NCBI GenBank assembly: GCA_041398965.1
Contig: JAWKTT010000007.1
Span: 119,239-183,238 of the forward strand
Source: JAWKTT01 sp041398965
GTDB taxonomy: Bacteria; Planctomycetota; Planctomycetia; Planctomycetales; Planctomycetaceae
Direction of reading: 5' to 3'
DNA: 64,000 nucleotides
A program made the position numbers and the translations under genes. Below the pieces are notes generated by a model, which made no database searches, was not told where the DNA came from, and was given only the letters and a program-made list of their open reading frames with translations. Each line of letters starts with the position of its first letter. Position 1 is the first letter of the stretch. This document shows positions 18,050 to 27,506 of this stretch, one piece after another.

Positions 18050-20224
18050 TTATCTCCACATCCTCGGGTCAGGGCGAGTGGCCGAGGGGGCACTCGCTGG
18101 AACATTCGGCGAAGCTGGAGGAACGGTTGCGGGCGATTCAACTGGTGGAGCCGCAGCCTTCTCAGTATGACGTGGAAGGAACTTCCCTGCCGCTGTGAAC
18201 GTCCATCGCTCCATCCGGCGCACAGATCCCTTTGAGATTGATGTCTGCGTCGTCAAGACGCCGAAGGGGACCTCTCGACTCAATTTCATTTCGGCGACAA
18301 AGGTCATCTGAATGGCATTGGGCTGTTGTGGGTCGGAGGGAAGTTGCAATTGCACGGTCGCAGGTAACACTTCGACGGCATCTTCATGACCAGGAATCCT
18401 GGCGTAATCCGTCTTCATCGCAAAGAATGGACTATGCTGTGGGACCCCGTTGTCATCCTTGACCCGTGGCAATCCACTTAAGAGTCGGGTAATTCGATTG
18501 ACGTCAACCTCGGTTGTTCCTGGAGACCAGATGATGAATTCCTCAATCGGACGCCCTTGATTGAAGGCATCGACATCAATTGTCATCGAATAACTTGCTG
18601 GAGATGCATCTCGCGGCCCCCATCGATAGAAGTAAACCAGTCGCCCAAGACGTTGCCCGACAAGTGTTCGTCCCCCATCGACGATTCGCATTCGAGACGC
18701 CAGCCCCTCGCCATCAATCGATTCGAGTTCCACCCAGTAATCGGGATCAAGTTCCCCTTCAGGAATCTGAAACAACCAGGAATGGACTGGGCGTTCGAAC
18801 TGCGGTTCGGGATCGCTGTAATCGATCCAGCCGCGGCGTTCCATCAGGCTGTAGAGCCAAGGGGATGTCCACGGACCATTCCAAGGGAACCAGGCTGAGA
18901 ACATCGACCCGGCAAGGAGTGCGACGACTCCGACCCGCAGCCATTTTCGTTGCAGGACGAGTTCGAGTGCGGGGATCAGGGCGATGAGCCAGAACGGGAC
19001 GAGCCACAGCATCCACCGGAGTGCGACACTGTTTCCGCCATAGTTGTAGTTCTCGACACGAGTCAGGAAGAACCCAAGGACAATGACTGTCAGGCTCGCC
19101 CCCATGGCCATATAAGGCCACAGCTTTTCGCGAATCCGAATCAGTGATATTCCCCAACCAAGAAGCGTCAGCAGGAAGATCGGCGAGAGAGAGAGAATTC
19201 CATGATGCCCGACGGTGCAGTGGAACAAGTACACGAGTGGGGAGTCTTTCGCCTGATCGATTCCTCGCGGGGAACTCCAATAGCTGGGAACTCCCTTGTA
19301 GACGTAGTTGTATGTCTCGGATCCGTAAGTGAGGTAAACCGGTTTCCAGGTCCCGGTTGCCACGATGTTGCAGATGATGAATGCGATGAGCGGGATCAGC
19401 GAAACGGGGACAAAGAACTTCAATGTTCGTGCTCGATCGTGCATAACCAGAATGGCAAAGATGCCGACGCCGAACGCCGCTGCGGGAAGCTCGAAGGTGA
19501 CGGTCAGACCGGCGAAAAATCCCGCGAGTGTGTACCACTTCCAGTCGTCTTCGTCGTCTATTGTAATCCGCATTGCGAACGCGAGTGTCACAATCAAACA
19601 GACCGCCGCCGGGAGATGGTTGTTCAACGACAACAGGAACGGCGAGAGCAACGTACCGAAACAGGCCGTTGCCATGATGACGAGCAGAACCAGTGGCGAG
19701 ACATTCAGCCGATTTAAGATGCCATACAGCATCCAGAGAGCGATACCCCAAGGGAGAAAGTTCACGAAGAGCAGCACGCCAGCGACTGCTTCTCGTTTTG
19801 ATGCGGAATCATCGACCCTCCAACCCAGAATTCCCTTCTGAATTCGATAGACCACAGCCACCATCGTCGGGAACAATGGCGGCTTGGTCGAGTAGATGTG
19901 CTCTTCCTCGATCTCTTCGCCAGTCTCTCGATCAACCCGCACGCTCTTCAGCAGTGCCTTGTCGATGGTTTTTAGCTCGAGTGCCTTCTCGGCATGATCG
20001 ATCTGATAGGTTCCCTCTTCAGTCAGCGCCCAGATTGTACACCAGCGAGACGAATCGTTTGCTGAAGCAATCGGCTTCTCGACTTCTAATAGCCGGATGA
20101 ACGACAATCCGAATGCCACGAGGATCATCGCAATGCACAGCCCGCGCAGCGACAACCCTTCGAGCAACTCGCCCGTTGAGGCGGCTTCTCTCGCGGCAAC
20201 ATCCTTGTCACTCGCTTTGGCCAT
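18050..20224 (-). CDS. Polytopic membrane protein, GT-C glycosyltransferase-like
   Basis: 724 residues with about ten transmembrane segments between residues 28 and 440 and a C-terminal extracytoplasmic domain (about 440-690) ending in a Pro/Ala-rich tail. The first outer loop (after helix 1) contains ...DSSRWCTIWALTEEGTYQIDHAEK and the segment YSTKPPLFPTMVAVVY, the usual GT-C position for an acidic catalytic motif and the KPPL motif seen in ArnT-like and PMT-like glycosyltransferases. This suggests transfer of a sugar from a lipid carrier at the outer membrane face, but donor and acceptor are unknown. The ATG at 20224 begins a Lys/Asp/Glu-rich cytoplasmic tail. Single gene; the downstream end abuts a twin-hairpin repeat. 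Confidence 0.7.
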   Translation of the reverse strand: MAKASDKDVAAREAASTGELLEGLSLRGLCIAMILVAFGLSFIRLLEVEKPIASANDSSRWCTIWALTEEGTYQIDHAEKALELKTIDKALLKSVRVDRETGEEIEEEHIYSTKPPLFPTMVAVVYRIQKGILGWRVDDSASKREAVAGVLLFVNFLPWGIALWMLYGILNRLNVSPLVLLVIMATACFGTLLSPFLLSLNNHLPAAVCLIVTLAFAMRITIDDEDDWKWYTLAGFFAGLTVTFELPAAAFGVGIFAILVMHDRARTLKFFVPVSLIPLIAFIICNIVATGTWKPVYLTYGSETYNYVYKGVPSYWSSPRGIDQAKDSPLVYLFHCTVGHHGILSLSPIFLLTLLGWGISLIRIREKLWPYMAMGASLTVIVLGFFLTRVENYNYGGNSVALRWMLWLVPFWLIALIPALELVLQRKWLRVGVVALLAGSMFSAWFPWNGPWTSPWLYSLMERRGWIDYSDPEPQFERPVHSWLFQIPEGELDPDYWVELESIDGEGLASRMRIVDGGRTLVGQRLGRLVYFYRWGPRDASPASYSMTIDVDAFNQGRPIEEFIIWSPGTTEVDVNRITRLLSGLPRVKDDNGVPQHSPFFAMKTDYARIPGHEDAVEVLPATVQLQLPSDPQQPNAIQMTFVAEMKLSREVPFGVLTTQTSISKGSVRRMERWTFTAAGKFLPRHTEKAAAPPVESPATVPPASPNVPASAPSATRPDPRMWR

Positions 20225-20575
20225 TCGGCTACATCATCCGTGAAAGCGTAACTTGACTAAGATAATCGAAACAAGTTGGGGAAGGAGAGGAAAGGGTGTC
20301 ATCAACGACAGACATCAAAGTCAATCGCATAAAAGGCTGATGGCGGAATGAAGAACAATCCACCGGAAGGAGACTTGCGTTCGCGTCTGCTCCGTCAACA
20401 TGACCGCCCCAGAGAAAATACCAAGCGGCAGGCAGAGATCGCATTCACACAATCGCAAGCTTGTAGGAGTCATCGGAACAGTCTTGACTCGAACTGTCGC
20501 TGGATTGGAATTTTCCTGGGCTTCTTGCCAGCAATCATCCTTCCCTAGCGCAAAGCCACTCGGGAACCCCCCAGT
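20225..20575. other. Intergenic region without recognised features
   Basis: About 350 bases between two minus-strand genes, presumably holding the promoter of the membrane protein gene. No gene, RNA or repeat seen. Confidence 0.5.
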
Positions 20576-21397
20576 TTACCGCGCTATCGCAGACTCATAC
20601 ATCACACTGACACGAGGGGCTTGGCCGGGATCGTCGAACATCGAAACCAGCACCCCCTCGCGGGCTTCTTCCGTTCCTGGTCCATTCGAAGAGAGTGAAG
20701 CCTTGCGATAAAACTGCACATACCGTCGACCACTGGGAAGTTCCCGGACCATCGCCAAGTCGTTGACCTCGAGTGGTTCCGAAAGGGGTTGGGTTTGTTG
20801 AAGGATCTGATTTGCTTGCCGAGCAAGTGTTTTTGCTGCATCGACCCCACCGGCTCGGGCGACGGCTGCGACATTCTGGAGCCGCAGTTGTATGGCGAAC
20901 ATGTTTTGAACGTCGGCACACTCGGGGAAACGGGCCGCAGCGATCGAAACAGCAGGACACCTCACAAAATGGATCGACTTCTGGTCCCGCAACCGAATGG
21001 CCGTTGCGGCGGCACCGGAAATGTGCTCGTCAAAGCCTTGTTGCTGGCAAAGGGTCGAGATTTCCTGTTTCAGATTCTCGGATCGCAGCCCCGGGAGTCC
21101 GTGGTCATGCAGCATTTCGCTCGTCAGCTTTTGAAGTTCATCGGGAGCCATCCGGCTGACGACTTCCATTCGACCGGTCCTCTCGTTGGGCAGAAGGACC
21201 CGGCCATCTTCGAGAATCCGCATCGCGATGATTTCCCGCTCACCTTCCGTCGCGGGGTTCTCAATGAACGCGAGGTCGAGAACGGGGAGCGACTGTGGTT
21301 CAGATGCAGCGGGAACTGCCGCTCCATTCTCGGCACGGGCAACGACTGCGACGCACAAGAGACAGAGAGTCGACAGAGAACGCTTTAGACAGAGCAT
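20576..21397 (-). CDS. Secreted protein of unknown function
   Basis: 273 residues with a Sec signal peptide (MLCLKRSLSTLCLLCVAVVARAE; cleavage after ARA about residue 22). The mature part has a predicted beta region (LDLAFIENPATEGEREIIAMRILEDGRVLLPN) followed by a helix (APDELQKLTSEMLHDHGL), and a later VREL-PSGRRYVQFY strand pair and VSMFDDPGQAPRVSVMYE end. No domain is recognised with confidence. It is transcribed divergently from rpsU across a 380-base gap. Confidence 0.65.
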   Translation of the reverse strand: MLCLKRSLSTLCLLCVAVVARAENGAAVPAASEPQSLPVLDLAFIENPATEGEREIIAMRILEDGRVLLPNERTGRMEVVSRMAPDELQKLTSEMLHDHGLPGLRSENLKQEISTLCQQQGFDEHISGAAATAIRLRDQKSIHFVRCPAVSIAAARFPECADVQNMFAIQLRLQNVAAVARAGGVDAAKTLARQANQILQQTQPLSEPLEVNDLAMVRELPSGRRYVQFYRKASLSSNGPGTEEAREGVLVSMFDDPGQAPRVSVMYESAIAR

Positions 21398-21779
21398 ATT
21401 TTTGCCTCACACAGGACTTCGATACGCTACGCATCGACGCTTGAGAGTGGGGAGGTTACTGGAACAGGATTTGTCGGAACAACATGAATCTGCCTCAACC
21501 TCTCGCCACTTTACGCCCCTCCCGGAAGCCTTTTGACCGAAAAACTTCGTGCAATCCGATCAAAGTGGAGTTTGCTGGACGATAACTTTATCTGTCGGCA
21601 AATTTGGCTGTGATCGCGAGAGAGTTTGACGATCTCCCGAAAACTGCTATCCTGATAGGTAATCGATCAAGGTGGACATCGAGAATCGGCCGATTTTGCC
21701 GAGAATCGAGGGGCCTTGTTACGCGGGGGATGTCTGCCCCTCGCTTCGCCATTTCCCAAAACTTTAAATGGAGGTCTGT
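21398..21779. other. Divergent regulatory region upstream of rpsU
   Basis: About 380 bases between a divergent pair. It holds the probable rpsU promoter (21626-21653) and leader. No coding frame is supported. Confidence 0.55.
21626..21653 (+). promoter_or_regulatory. Candidate sigma-70 promoter for rpsU
   Basis: TTGACG is followed after 16 bases by TATCCT preceded by TGC, which forms an extended -10. It lies about 125 bases upstream of the rpsU start. The match is good but unproven. Confidence 0.4.
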
Positions 21780-21974
21780 GTGGTCAAGTTGCGTCTGCGA
21801 GACAATGAGTCGGTTCAGGATGCTGTGCGTCGTTTTCGGAAGCTGGTTGAGCACAGTGGTGTTAAGAAGGAAATGCGTCGCCGCGAGTTCTACGAAAAGC
21901 CAAGCGATGCCAACCGCCGAGAACGTCTGCGTGCCGAACGTCGCGCACGGATGAATCAGGCCCTGAATCAGTAG
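21780..21974 (+). CDS. rpsU: Ribosomal protein bS21
   Basis: 64 residues of the small-subunit protein bS21, which helps mRNA base-pair with the 3' end of 16S rRNA. The sequence VKLRLRDNESVQDAVRRFRKLVE, then KKEMRRREFYEKPS and a basic Arg-rich tail fit the family closely. I choose GTG at 21780 over the ATG at 21768, because a perfect GGAGG overlaps that ATG and lies five bases before the GTG, and the N-terminus then aligns as M-VKLRL. Single gene with its own promoter candidate and a strong terminator. Confidence 0.93.
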   Translation: MVKLRLRDNESVQDAVRRFRKLVEHSGVKKEMRRREFYEKPSDANRRERLRAERRARMNQALNQ

Positions 21975-22063
21975 ACGCGAACGATCAACGGGCTCTCCTG
22001 CCAAAGGGCCACCGGCTCAATAGCCAGTCGGTGCTTCCCAAACTGGCCCCACAAATCGTCGCC

Positions 22064-22092
22064 AAACCGCCGCAACTCGCGGCGGTTTTTTG
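22064..22092 (+). terminator. Intrinsic terminator behind rpsU
   Basis: AAACCGCCGC pairs perfectly with GCGGCGGTTT over a five-base loop, and the stem runs into a run of T. Confidence 0.92.
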
Positions 22093-22520
22093 TTGCGCGC
22101 TCGATCCTTGCAATCACCGTGATGACAATTCGCTACAAGTGTCATCTCACGCGTGTTTCGGCAATCTGCTGACTTTCCCGTGGTCGCCATACAACGTGTC
22201 GAAGAGCTACAAACTCGCGAGATTCAACAGACTGAAGGCTTGATGGAAAACGGAGTCCCGCCGGACGAATTCAGGCTGTCCATGGCGACTGGGAATCAGC
22301 CTGGCGATCAAGCACTCATCAGAGGCTCGGACGGTCCCTCTAGAATCGTCGGCACCAATGGGATAGAGTTTGAGGCGCCGAGCCTCGGACGACTGGCATC
22401 GTTGACTGTCGCCATTCAAGTGACACCCCGGAACTTTGCGCCTGTCATACGGATGGTTTCGACTCCCGCTGCGGCACACGACCGACCTAATCACTTTCGC
22501 TCCTTTTGGGGGACAGATGC
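22093..22520. other. Intergenic region upstream of sppA
   Basis: About 430 bases. An open plus-strand frame crosses it and overlaps sppA by 34 bases, but it has no ribosome site or recognisable family. Otherwise nothing seen. Confidence 0.45.
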
Positions 22521-24371
22521 ATGCGACGCGACTTTGCTCGACCGATTTTGTTGATGGTACTTCTGCTCGTTGGGCAGGCGATCACTGCGACGCGGGTGGT
22601 TGCCGCTCCGACGTTGGTGCCGGTCTTTGAACTCTCGGGGGCCATTACCGAGAAGCCGCAGGCTGAGGACTTCCCGTTTGCGATGGAGACTTCCGAATCG
22701 CTGCATTCGTTGGTTGGTCGTCTCGACAAAGCGGCGGGTGACGAAAAAGTTGCAGCTGTTGTCATCCTCCTGGACGGGGCTTCCATCGGACTCGGGCAGG
22801 CACAAGAGATTCGGGCCGCAATGGACCGGTTGCGGGAAGCAGGGAAGACGATCTACACACATGCCGACACTTACACGTCAACCGGCGGTTTCGGGCTGAT
22901 GTGTGGAGCGTCGCATATCAGCATGACGCCGACCGGCTATCTCTTCATCACCGGGATTCATGCCGAGCAGATGTATCTGAGAGGCCTCCTCGACAAACTC
23001 GGCGTTGTGCCGGACTTTGTCGCCTGTGGTGCCTACAAGAGTGCCTCGGAAACCTTCATGCGAACCGGCCCCAGCCCGGCAGCCGATGAGATGTACGGCT
23101 GGCTCTACGATGGGTTCTACGACAGCTTCGTCGACTTGATTGCGACGGGTCGCAAGGTCAACACGGACAAAGCGAAGGCCTGGATCGACTTGGGGCTGAT
23201 TTCGTCGGAGACCGCGAAGAAGGAAGGGATGATTGACGCCGTCGAACACCGAGATGCCTTCCTCGCACGATTGCAGGACCAGATTGGAGACCGCATCAAG
23301 TTCGACAAGAAGTATGGCAAAAAACTCCCTCCGACGATCGATCTCAACAACCCGTTCGCCGTGATGAACCTCTACATGCAGATCTTGACCGGCCCCAAAG
23401 CGAGCAAGGCATCGACAAAAGATGCCATTGCAATTGTCTATGTCGAAGGAAATATCCTTGATGGCAAGCCTTCGGCGAACCCGTTCGGAACAGTCGATGG
23501 GGCCTACAGCGATCCGATCCGCCGTGCATTGGAAAAAGCAGCTGACGATCCGCGGGTGAAGGGGGTCGTACTGCGGGTTAACTCCCCGGGTGGCTCGGCC
23601 GTCGCCAGCGAAGTGATGCTCAATGCCGCGAAGAAACTGTCGGCCAAGAAGCCAGTCGTCGTGTCGATGGGGAACGTTGCCGCCAGCGGGGGCTACTATG
23701 TCGCCTGCTGTTCCGACACCATTTTCGCCGACCCCGGGACCATTACCGGTTCGATCGGGGTGCTGGGTGGGAAGGTCTCCACGACCGCCATGTGGGAGAA
23801 GGTTGGGGTCAACTTCCATGCCAATTCGCGAGGCAAGCGGGCAGCCATGCTGTCGAGTTCTCGCATCTTCACGGATGACGAACGGGCCCACTTCTCGGAC
23901 TGGATGCACGAAGTCTACGGCGTCTTCAAGAAGCATGTGACCGACGTTCGGGGTGATCGACTGAAGAAGCCGATTGAAGATCTCGCCGGGGGCCGCGTCT
24001 ATACGGGGAAGCAGGCACAGGAACTCGGTCTTGTCGACCATATGGGGGGACTGAACGAGGCGATTCATTTTGTCGCAAACAAAGCTGGAGTCGCAGACTA
24101 TGAGGTTCGCCCGATCCCCGAACCGACGAACTTCCTGGAAACGCTCCTCGGCGATCTCTCGGGCGAAGGAGACAAGGAAGATGGCGGAAAACTCTCGCTC
24201 AAATCAGGCGTTGCTCCGCGAACCAGTCCACTCTGGGAAGCCGCTTTGCCAATGCTGCAAGGTCTCGATCCCGAACGACTGAAGATCGTTCAGCAAGGCT
24301 TCCAGCAGATCGAACTGTTGCAGAAGGAAGGGGTCGTCCTGACCATGCCCTTGATGCACATCACCCAGTAA
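22521..24371 (+). CDS. sppA: Signal peptide peptidase SppA, long (67K) type
   Basis: 616 residues from the ATG at 22521 (GGGGGA upstream). An N-terminal hydrophobic helix (PILLMVLLLVGQAITA) anchors or exports it. Two ClpP/crotonase-like S49 domains follow, as in E. coli 67-kDa SppA: the first contains the catalytic Lys173 in CGAYKSASE, the second the nucleophile Ser389 in NVAASGGYYVA, preceded by VNSPGGSAVASE. The enzyme degrades leftover signal peptides in the membrane. A Gly/Asp/Lys-rich linker and an extra C-terminal helix (about 560-616) are unusual additions. A single gene whose downstream region has a 19-bp inverted repeat. Confidence 0.93.
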   Translation: MRRDFARPILLMVLLLVGQAITATRVVAAPTLVPVFELSGAITEKPQAEDFPFAMETSESLHSLVGRLDKAAGDEKVAAVVILLDGASIGLGQAQEIRAAMDRLREAGKTIYTHADTYTSTGGFGLMCGASHISMTPTGYLFITGIHAEQMYLRGLLDKLGVVPDFVACGAYKSASETFMRTGPSPAADEMYGWLYDGFYDSFVDLIATGRKVNTDKAKAWIDLGLISSETAKKEGMIDAVEHRDAFLARLQDQIGDRIKFDKKYGKKLPPTIDLNNPFAVMNLYMQILTGPKASKASTKDAIAIVYVEGNILDGKPSANPFGTVDGAYSDPIRRALEKAADDPRVKGVVLRVNSPGGSAVASEVMLNAAKKLSAKKPVVVSMGNVAASGGYYVACCSDTIFADPGTITGSIGVLGGKVSTTAMWEKVGVNFHANSRGKRAAMLSSSRIFTDDERAHFSDWMHEVYGVFKKHVTDVRGDRLKKPIEDLAGGRVYTGKQAQELGLVDHMGGLNEAIHFVANKAGVADYEVRPIPEPTNFLETLLGDLSGEGDKEDGGKLSLKSGVAPRTSPLWEAALPMLQGLDPERLKIVQQGFQQIELLQKEGVVLTMPLMHITQ

Positions 24372-24441
24372 AGCACGATCGTTGCCCCCCAAGAAACACT
24401 GTTGCAAAGTGGGAACCTTGGATCGTTCTGTGACTATCAAC

Positions 24442-24483
24442 ATCCCCCGTGTGACGGACAACCATGTCTGTCACACGGGGGAT
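24442..24483 (+). terminator. Long inverted repeat, possible terminator behind sppA
   Basis: ATCCCCCGTGTGACGGACA pairs with TGTCTGTCACACGGGGGAT (19 bp, one G-U pair) over a four-base loop. No run of T follows, so it may be a processing or REP-like hairpin instead of a standard terminator. Confidence 0.55.
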
Positions 24484-24647
24484 TGCGTGTATTGCTCGGG
24501 CCGTCGTCACATCTCCGCAAGATCACCAAGTACAATTTCCACAAAAGCCCACACATCGACAACTTTTCGGAGACACATTCTGTTCAACAATCGTCAAATT
24601 GCTGTTAATGGTTCCGCGACGACACTGTTCCTTTCATGAGGTGTACC

Positions 24648-25670
24648 ATGCTGCGATGTCGCTGTTGGGTGGCGATGTGTCTGTTGCTGACGAGTTTTGC
24701 AAAGGCTGAGGAGTTTCCGTCCGATGGTGGAGCCGTTGCAAGTGATATCTCTGATTCTCCACGAGTGATACGCCTTCGCCAAGCTCCCATCTCGCCGTTT
24801 GGCGACTCCATCGAGTTCTCGACCGAAGTTGGAACAGGAATCATTATTGTAGAAGCAGATGGGGAAGTGGCGTTGGGGCAGTCGGCGGATGCCCGAGTCC
24901 GTATTCAGCAACAGCGGCAAGCTTTGATTCAGTCGCTGCAACAGTTGCAGGACGAATACTGTCGAGCCGCCATGCTGGATGAGGCGGTCGCCGTGCGAGA
25001 CCAGATTCGTCGACTGCAAGCCGATGCTCAAGTGGCGCTCCCCGAATTGCCAGTCAAGGTTACCAATTCGGGGGCCAGTTTGCCTGAGACAAATCTCTCG
25101 CCACGAGCGTATCGAGGTCGTCACCAAGAGATTCATTTTCAAGAAGTGACCGGCAGCACCTCCGGTTCTGTTTGGGGGTCTGGTCCATACACCGACGACT
25201 CCAGCCTCGCGGCGGCGGCGGTACACAGTGGACACCTGGCGGTCGGCGAGAAACGTGTCGTCGCCTTTCGCGTGCTGCCCGATGCAGGAACCTATCAAGG
25301 AAGCACGGCTCACGACATCACGACGATGGACTATGCCGGCTACCTTGGTGCCTTCGAGATTCTCGGTGCGGCCATCCGAGAGGAAGACTTTAGTGCGACG
25401 GGACAGCCAAAGGGGACCGAAACTGTCGACGTGTTCGTTACCGGACGAACCAGCGGCTTCGTCTGGGGCAGCAGCGTCTACACGAATGACTCCGACCTCG
25501 GCACAGCCGCAGTTCATGCTGGTCTTCTTAAGCCGGGCGAGTCCGCCATTATCCAAGTGGAACTTCTCTCCGGTCGGGAATCCTACGATTCCACAACACA
25601 GAACGGCATCAGCACTCGGCCCTACGGTTCATGGAGTGGAAGTATCGTCCTTCGCCGTCGGAGCGAATGA
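24648..25670 (+). CDS. Secreted protein with two LCCL domains
   Basis: 340 residues with a Sec signal peptide (CWVAMCLLLTSFAKAEE). A coiled/helical stretch at about 85-130 (RQALIQSLQQLQDEYCRAAMLDEAVAVRDQIRRLQ) resembles the UVR motif. Then come two LCCL domains: the first with GSTSGSVWGSGPYTDDSSLAAAAVHSG, the second with GRTSGFVWGSSVYTNDSDLGTAAVHAG, each followed by a Y/W-containing strand. LCCL domains bind lipids or carbohydrates in eukaryotic proteins; the planctomycete role is unknown. The start at 24648 is chosen because GAGG six bases upstream overlaps an upstream ATG that has no ribosome site. Confidence 0.82.
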   Translation: MLRCRCWVAMCLLLTSFAKAEEFPSDGGAVASDISDSPRVIRLRQAPISPFGDSIEFSTEVGTGIIIVEADGEVALGQSADARVRIQQQRQALIQSLQQLQDEYCRAAMLDEAVAVRDQIRRLQADAQVALPELPVKVTNSGASLPETNLSPRAYRGRHQEIHFQEVTGSTSGSVWGSGPYTDDSSLAAAAVHSGHLAVGEKRVVAFRVLPDAGTYQGSTAHDITTMDYAGYLGAFEILGAAIREEDFSATGQPKGTETVDVFVTGRTSGFVWGSSVYTNDSDLGTAAVHAGLLKPGESAIIQVELLSGRESYDSTTQNGISTRPYGSWSGSIVLRRRSE

Positions 25671-26412
25671 AATGTCCAGAATGATGGTGTGCGTATTGAG
25701 TTCTCTTGAGGCGATCGGAGGGCCGCTCCCCCGTCCGTCGGACCTTTCAGTTCTTCAAAAGGGAACGACCCACTTTTCTGATAGGCCAGGTTCACAGTAC
25801 CGGAACGGTACATCCCGCCCGGTCGCGGAACGGGTGCGGCTCGTCGGTGACAGAACGTAAGGCACTCTTACCCGAAGTCGTGCGGCAAGATTGTTCGGCG
25901 CAACGATTGCGGACGCGCAACCGACGCGAGGCTCCTTCTCTCCCGTGATAGTCGTGCTACTTCAGGACGCATGCTAACGGGGGAGAAGGTTGGGATGAGG
26001 GGGGAGCGGTGGACGCTCATGCGGTCGTCTTGTGAAGTGGATACCTCACGCGGCTTGAGGCCGCAATCATAGTCGCCTTTCGCTCCGCGAAAGGGGCGCT
26101 GCTTTCGCGGAGCGAAAGGGGACAAACAGGCGCTCACGGCGCGTCGATGTTGCAGAGCCAGACTCGGTTACAGAGCAAGACTCGAACCGCATTCCCCCTC
26201 ACCCCGGCCCTCCCCCACTGGAAGGTCATAGAGTGTAGGGGTGTCGACAGTGGGGGAGAGGGAGAGTGGTTGTTCAAATCGCATCGTAAAAGTTGAGCCG
26301 AACGGTTTGGAAACTTGGGCCCTTCCGCGAGTCAGGGGGAAACAGTGGACAAGTGGCCCAGACTCAAACACTGAAGGGCCGCTCCGTAGTCCGTTGCACG
26401 GGGGGTGTGAAT
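25671..26412. other. Repeat-rich intergenic region
   Basis: About 740 bases between the LCCL gene and the end of miaA. It holds a REP-like hairpin pair (26071-26124), a dispersed CGCGAGGCTCCTTCTC segment (about 25926-25995) whose end CGGGGGAGAAGG folds back on it, and an inverted repeat (CTCCCCCACTG at 26210-26220 and CAGTGGGGGAG at 26248-26258). No gene is supported. Confidence 0.65.
26071..26124 (+). repeat. Paired REP-like hairpins (CCTTTCGC family)
   Basis: Two nearly identical hairpins in inverted orientation. The first is CCTTTCGC over TCC with GCGAAAGG, the second reads the same from the other strand. Together CCTTTCGCTCCGCGAAAG (26076-26093) is an exact 18-base inverted repeat of 26102-26119, with eight bases between. 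The TCC loop also occurs in the GTAG-headed hairpins at 31198. Confidence 0.8.
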
Positions 26413-27360
26413 TCACAAGTCTCGCGACTGTTCCAAGATGTGGGCAGTCAGTTCGGGGATCGACTCGGTGCCATCAATGATGACCTCGCTGCACTCTTCG
26501 AGGTTACGGAACCATGTGTGCTGCCGTTTGGCGAACTGGCGGGTCTTGGTCTTGGTCAGTTCAATTGCCTGTTGAAGAGAGCAGTCCCCTCGCAAATGCG
26601 AGATAACTTCTTTGTAGCCAAGTCCCTGTTGAGCGGTGCGGCTCAAGGGGGGGTGACGGTTCATACAGCCGCGAACTTCTTCCAGCAGTCCTTCATTAAA
26701 CATCTGATCGACCCGACGATTGATTCGTTCGTAGAGCCAGTCTCGCGGCGGATGCAACCAGTAGACATGCGGCGGACGGAGTTCTTCAGGCAATGGTGAC
26801 TGCTGTTTCTGACTGGAAGCCGATTGACCCGTCAGTCGGTAGACCTCTAACGCACGGATGATTCGTCTTGTGTCGGCTGCATGGAGTCGCGAAGCGGAGA
26901 CTGGATCAACCTTAGCGAGTTGTTGCAACAGCCAATCGGGGGGCTCTCCCTTTGCTCGTTCGGCTAATTCGGACCGAAACGTCCAGTCAGCCGCAGGAGA
27001 TTCGCAGACTCCTCGCAATATCGACCGTAGATACAGTCCCGTCCCCCCCACAAACAACGGCACTCGATCTCGATCGACGATCGATCGACACGCGACTTCG
27101 GCTGCCCGAACGTATTCGGCGACGGTGTACTCTTCGTGTGGGTCGATGATGTCGATCAGATGATGCGGAACAATTGCCCGCTCTGCCGTTGTCGGCTTGG
27201 CTGTGCCGATGTCTAAATGACGGTAAAGCGACATCGAGTCGAGCGCGACGATCTCTGCGTTGAGTCGCTGTGCCAATTCTAGTGCCATCGCCGACTTGCC
27301 ACATGCCGTCGGACCCGCGAGGAACCAACACTGTTTCAGTAACGTCTGTTCAAAGTGCAT
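26413..27360 (-). CDS. miaA: tRNA dimethylallyltransferase
   Basis: 315 residues of MiaA, which transfers a dimethylallyl group to N6 of A37 in tRNAs reading U-initial codons. The Walker A GPTACGKS is at residues 16-23, followed by the substrate motif DSMSLYRHLDIGTAKPT, the conserved IDIIDPHEEYTVAEY and VGGTGLYL, the RRIIRALEVYRLTG block, and GLGYKEV plus TKTKTRQFAKRQHTWFRN at the C-terminus. Length and order are normal. Transcribed behind the zinc-ribbon gene on the same strand (about 145 bases apart). Confidence 0.97.
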   Translation of the reverse strand: MHFEQTLLKQCWFLAGPTACGKSAMALELAQRLNAEIVALDSMSLYRHLDIGTAKPTTAERAIVPHHLIDIIDPHEEYTVAEYVRAAEVACRSIVDRDRVPLFVGGTGLYLRSILRGVCESPAADWTFRSELAERAKGEPPDWLLQQLAKVDPVSASRLHAADTRRIIRALEVYRLTGQSASSQKQQSPLPEELRPPHVYWLHPPRDWLYERINRRVDQMFNEGLLEEVRGCMNRHPPLSRTAQQGLGYKEVISHLRGDCSLQQAIELTKTKTRQFAKRQHTWFRNLEECSEVIIDGTESIPELTAHILEQSRDL

Positions 27361-27506
27361 GGGTCAACTTCGCCGCGTCATGTTTGGAGTTTGAGTGGTC
27401 GTCGCGAGCATCGAATCGAATGACTTCCAGATTTCAGGTACTGGGCACTCTCTCATGAGATCGCATCGTTCGATTTGCGATTGATGGACAAACCTTGGCG
27501 AAACGG

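Noticed and set aside
22153..22554. 133-codon plus-strand frame before sppA
   Set aside because: It overlaps the sppA start in another frame and has no ribosome site or recognisable family. A real gene is possible but not supported.
22878..24068. 396-codon frame opposite sppA
   Set aside because: SppA catalytic motifs on the plus strand explain the region.
26200..26265. Terminator for miaA at the CTCCCCCACTG inverted repeat
   Set aside because: The loop is 27 bases and no T-run follows in the miaA direction, so I keep it only as a structure in the gap.
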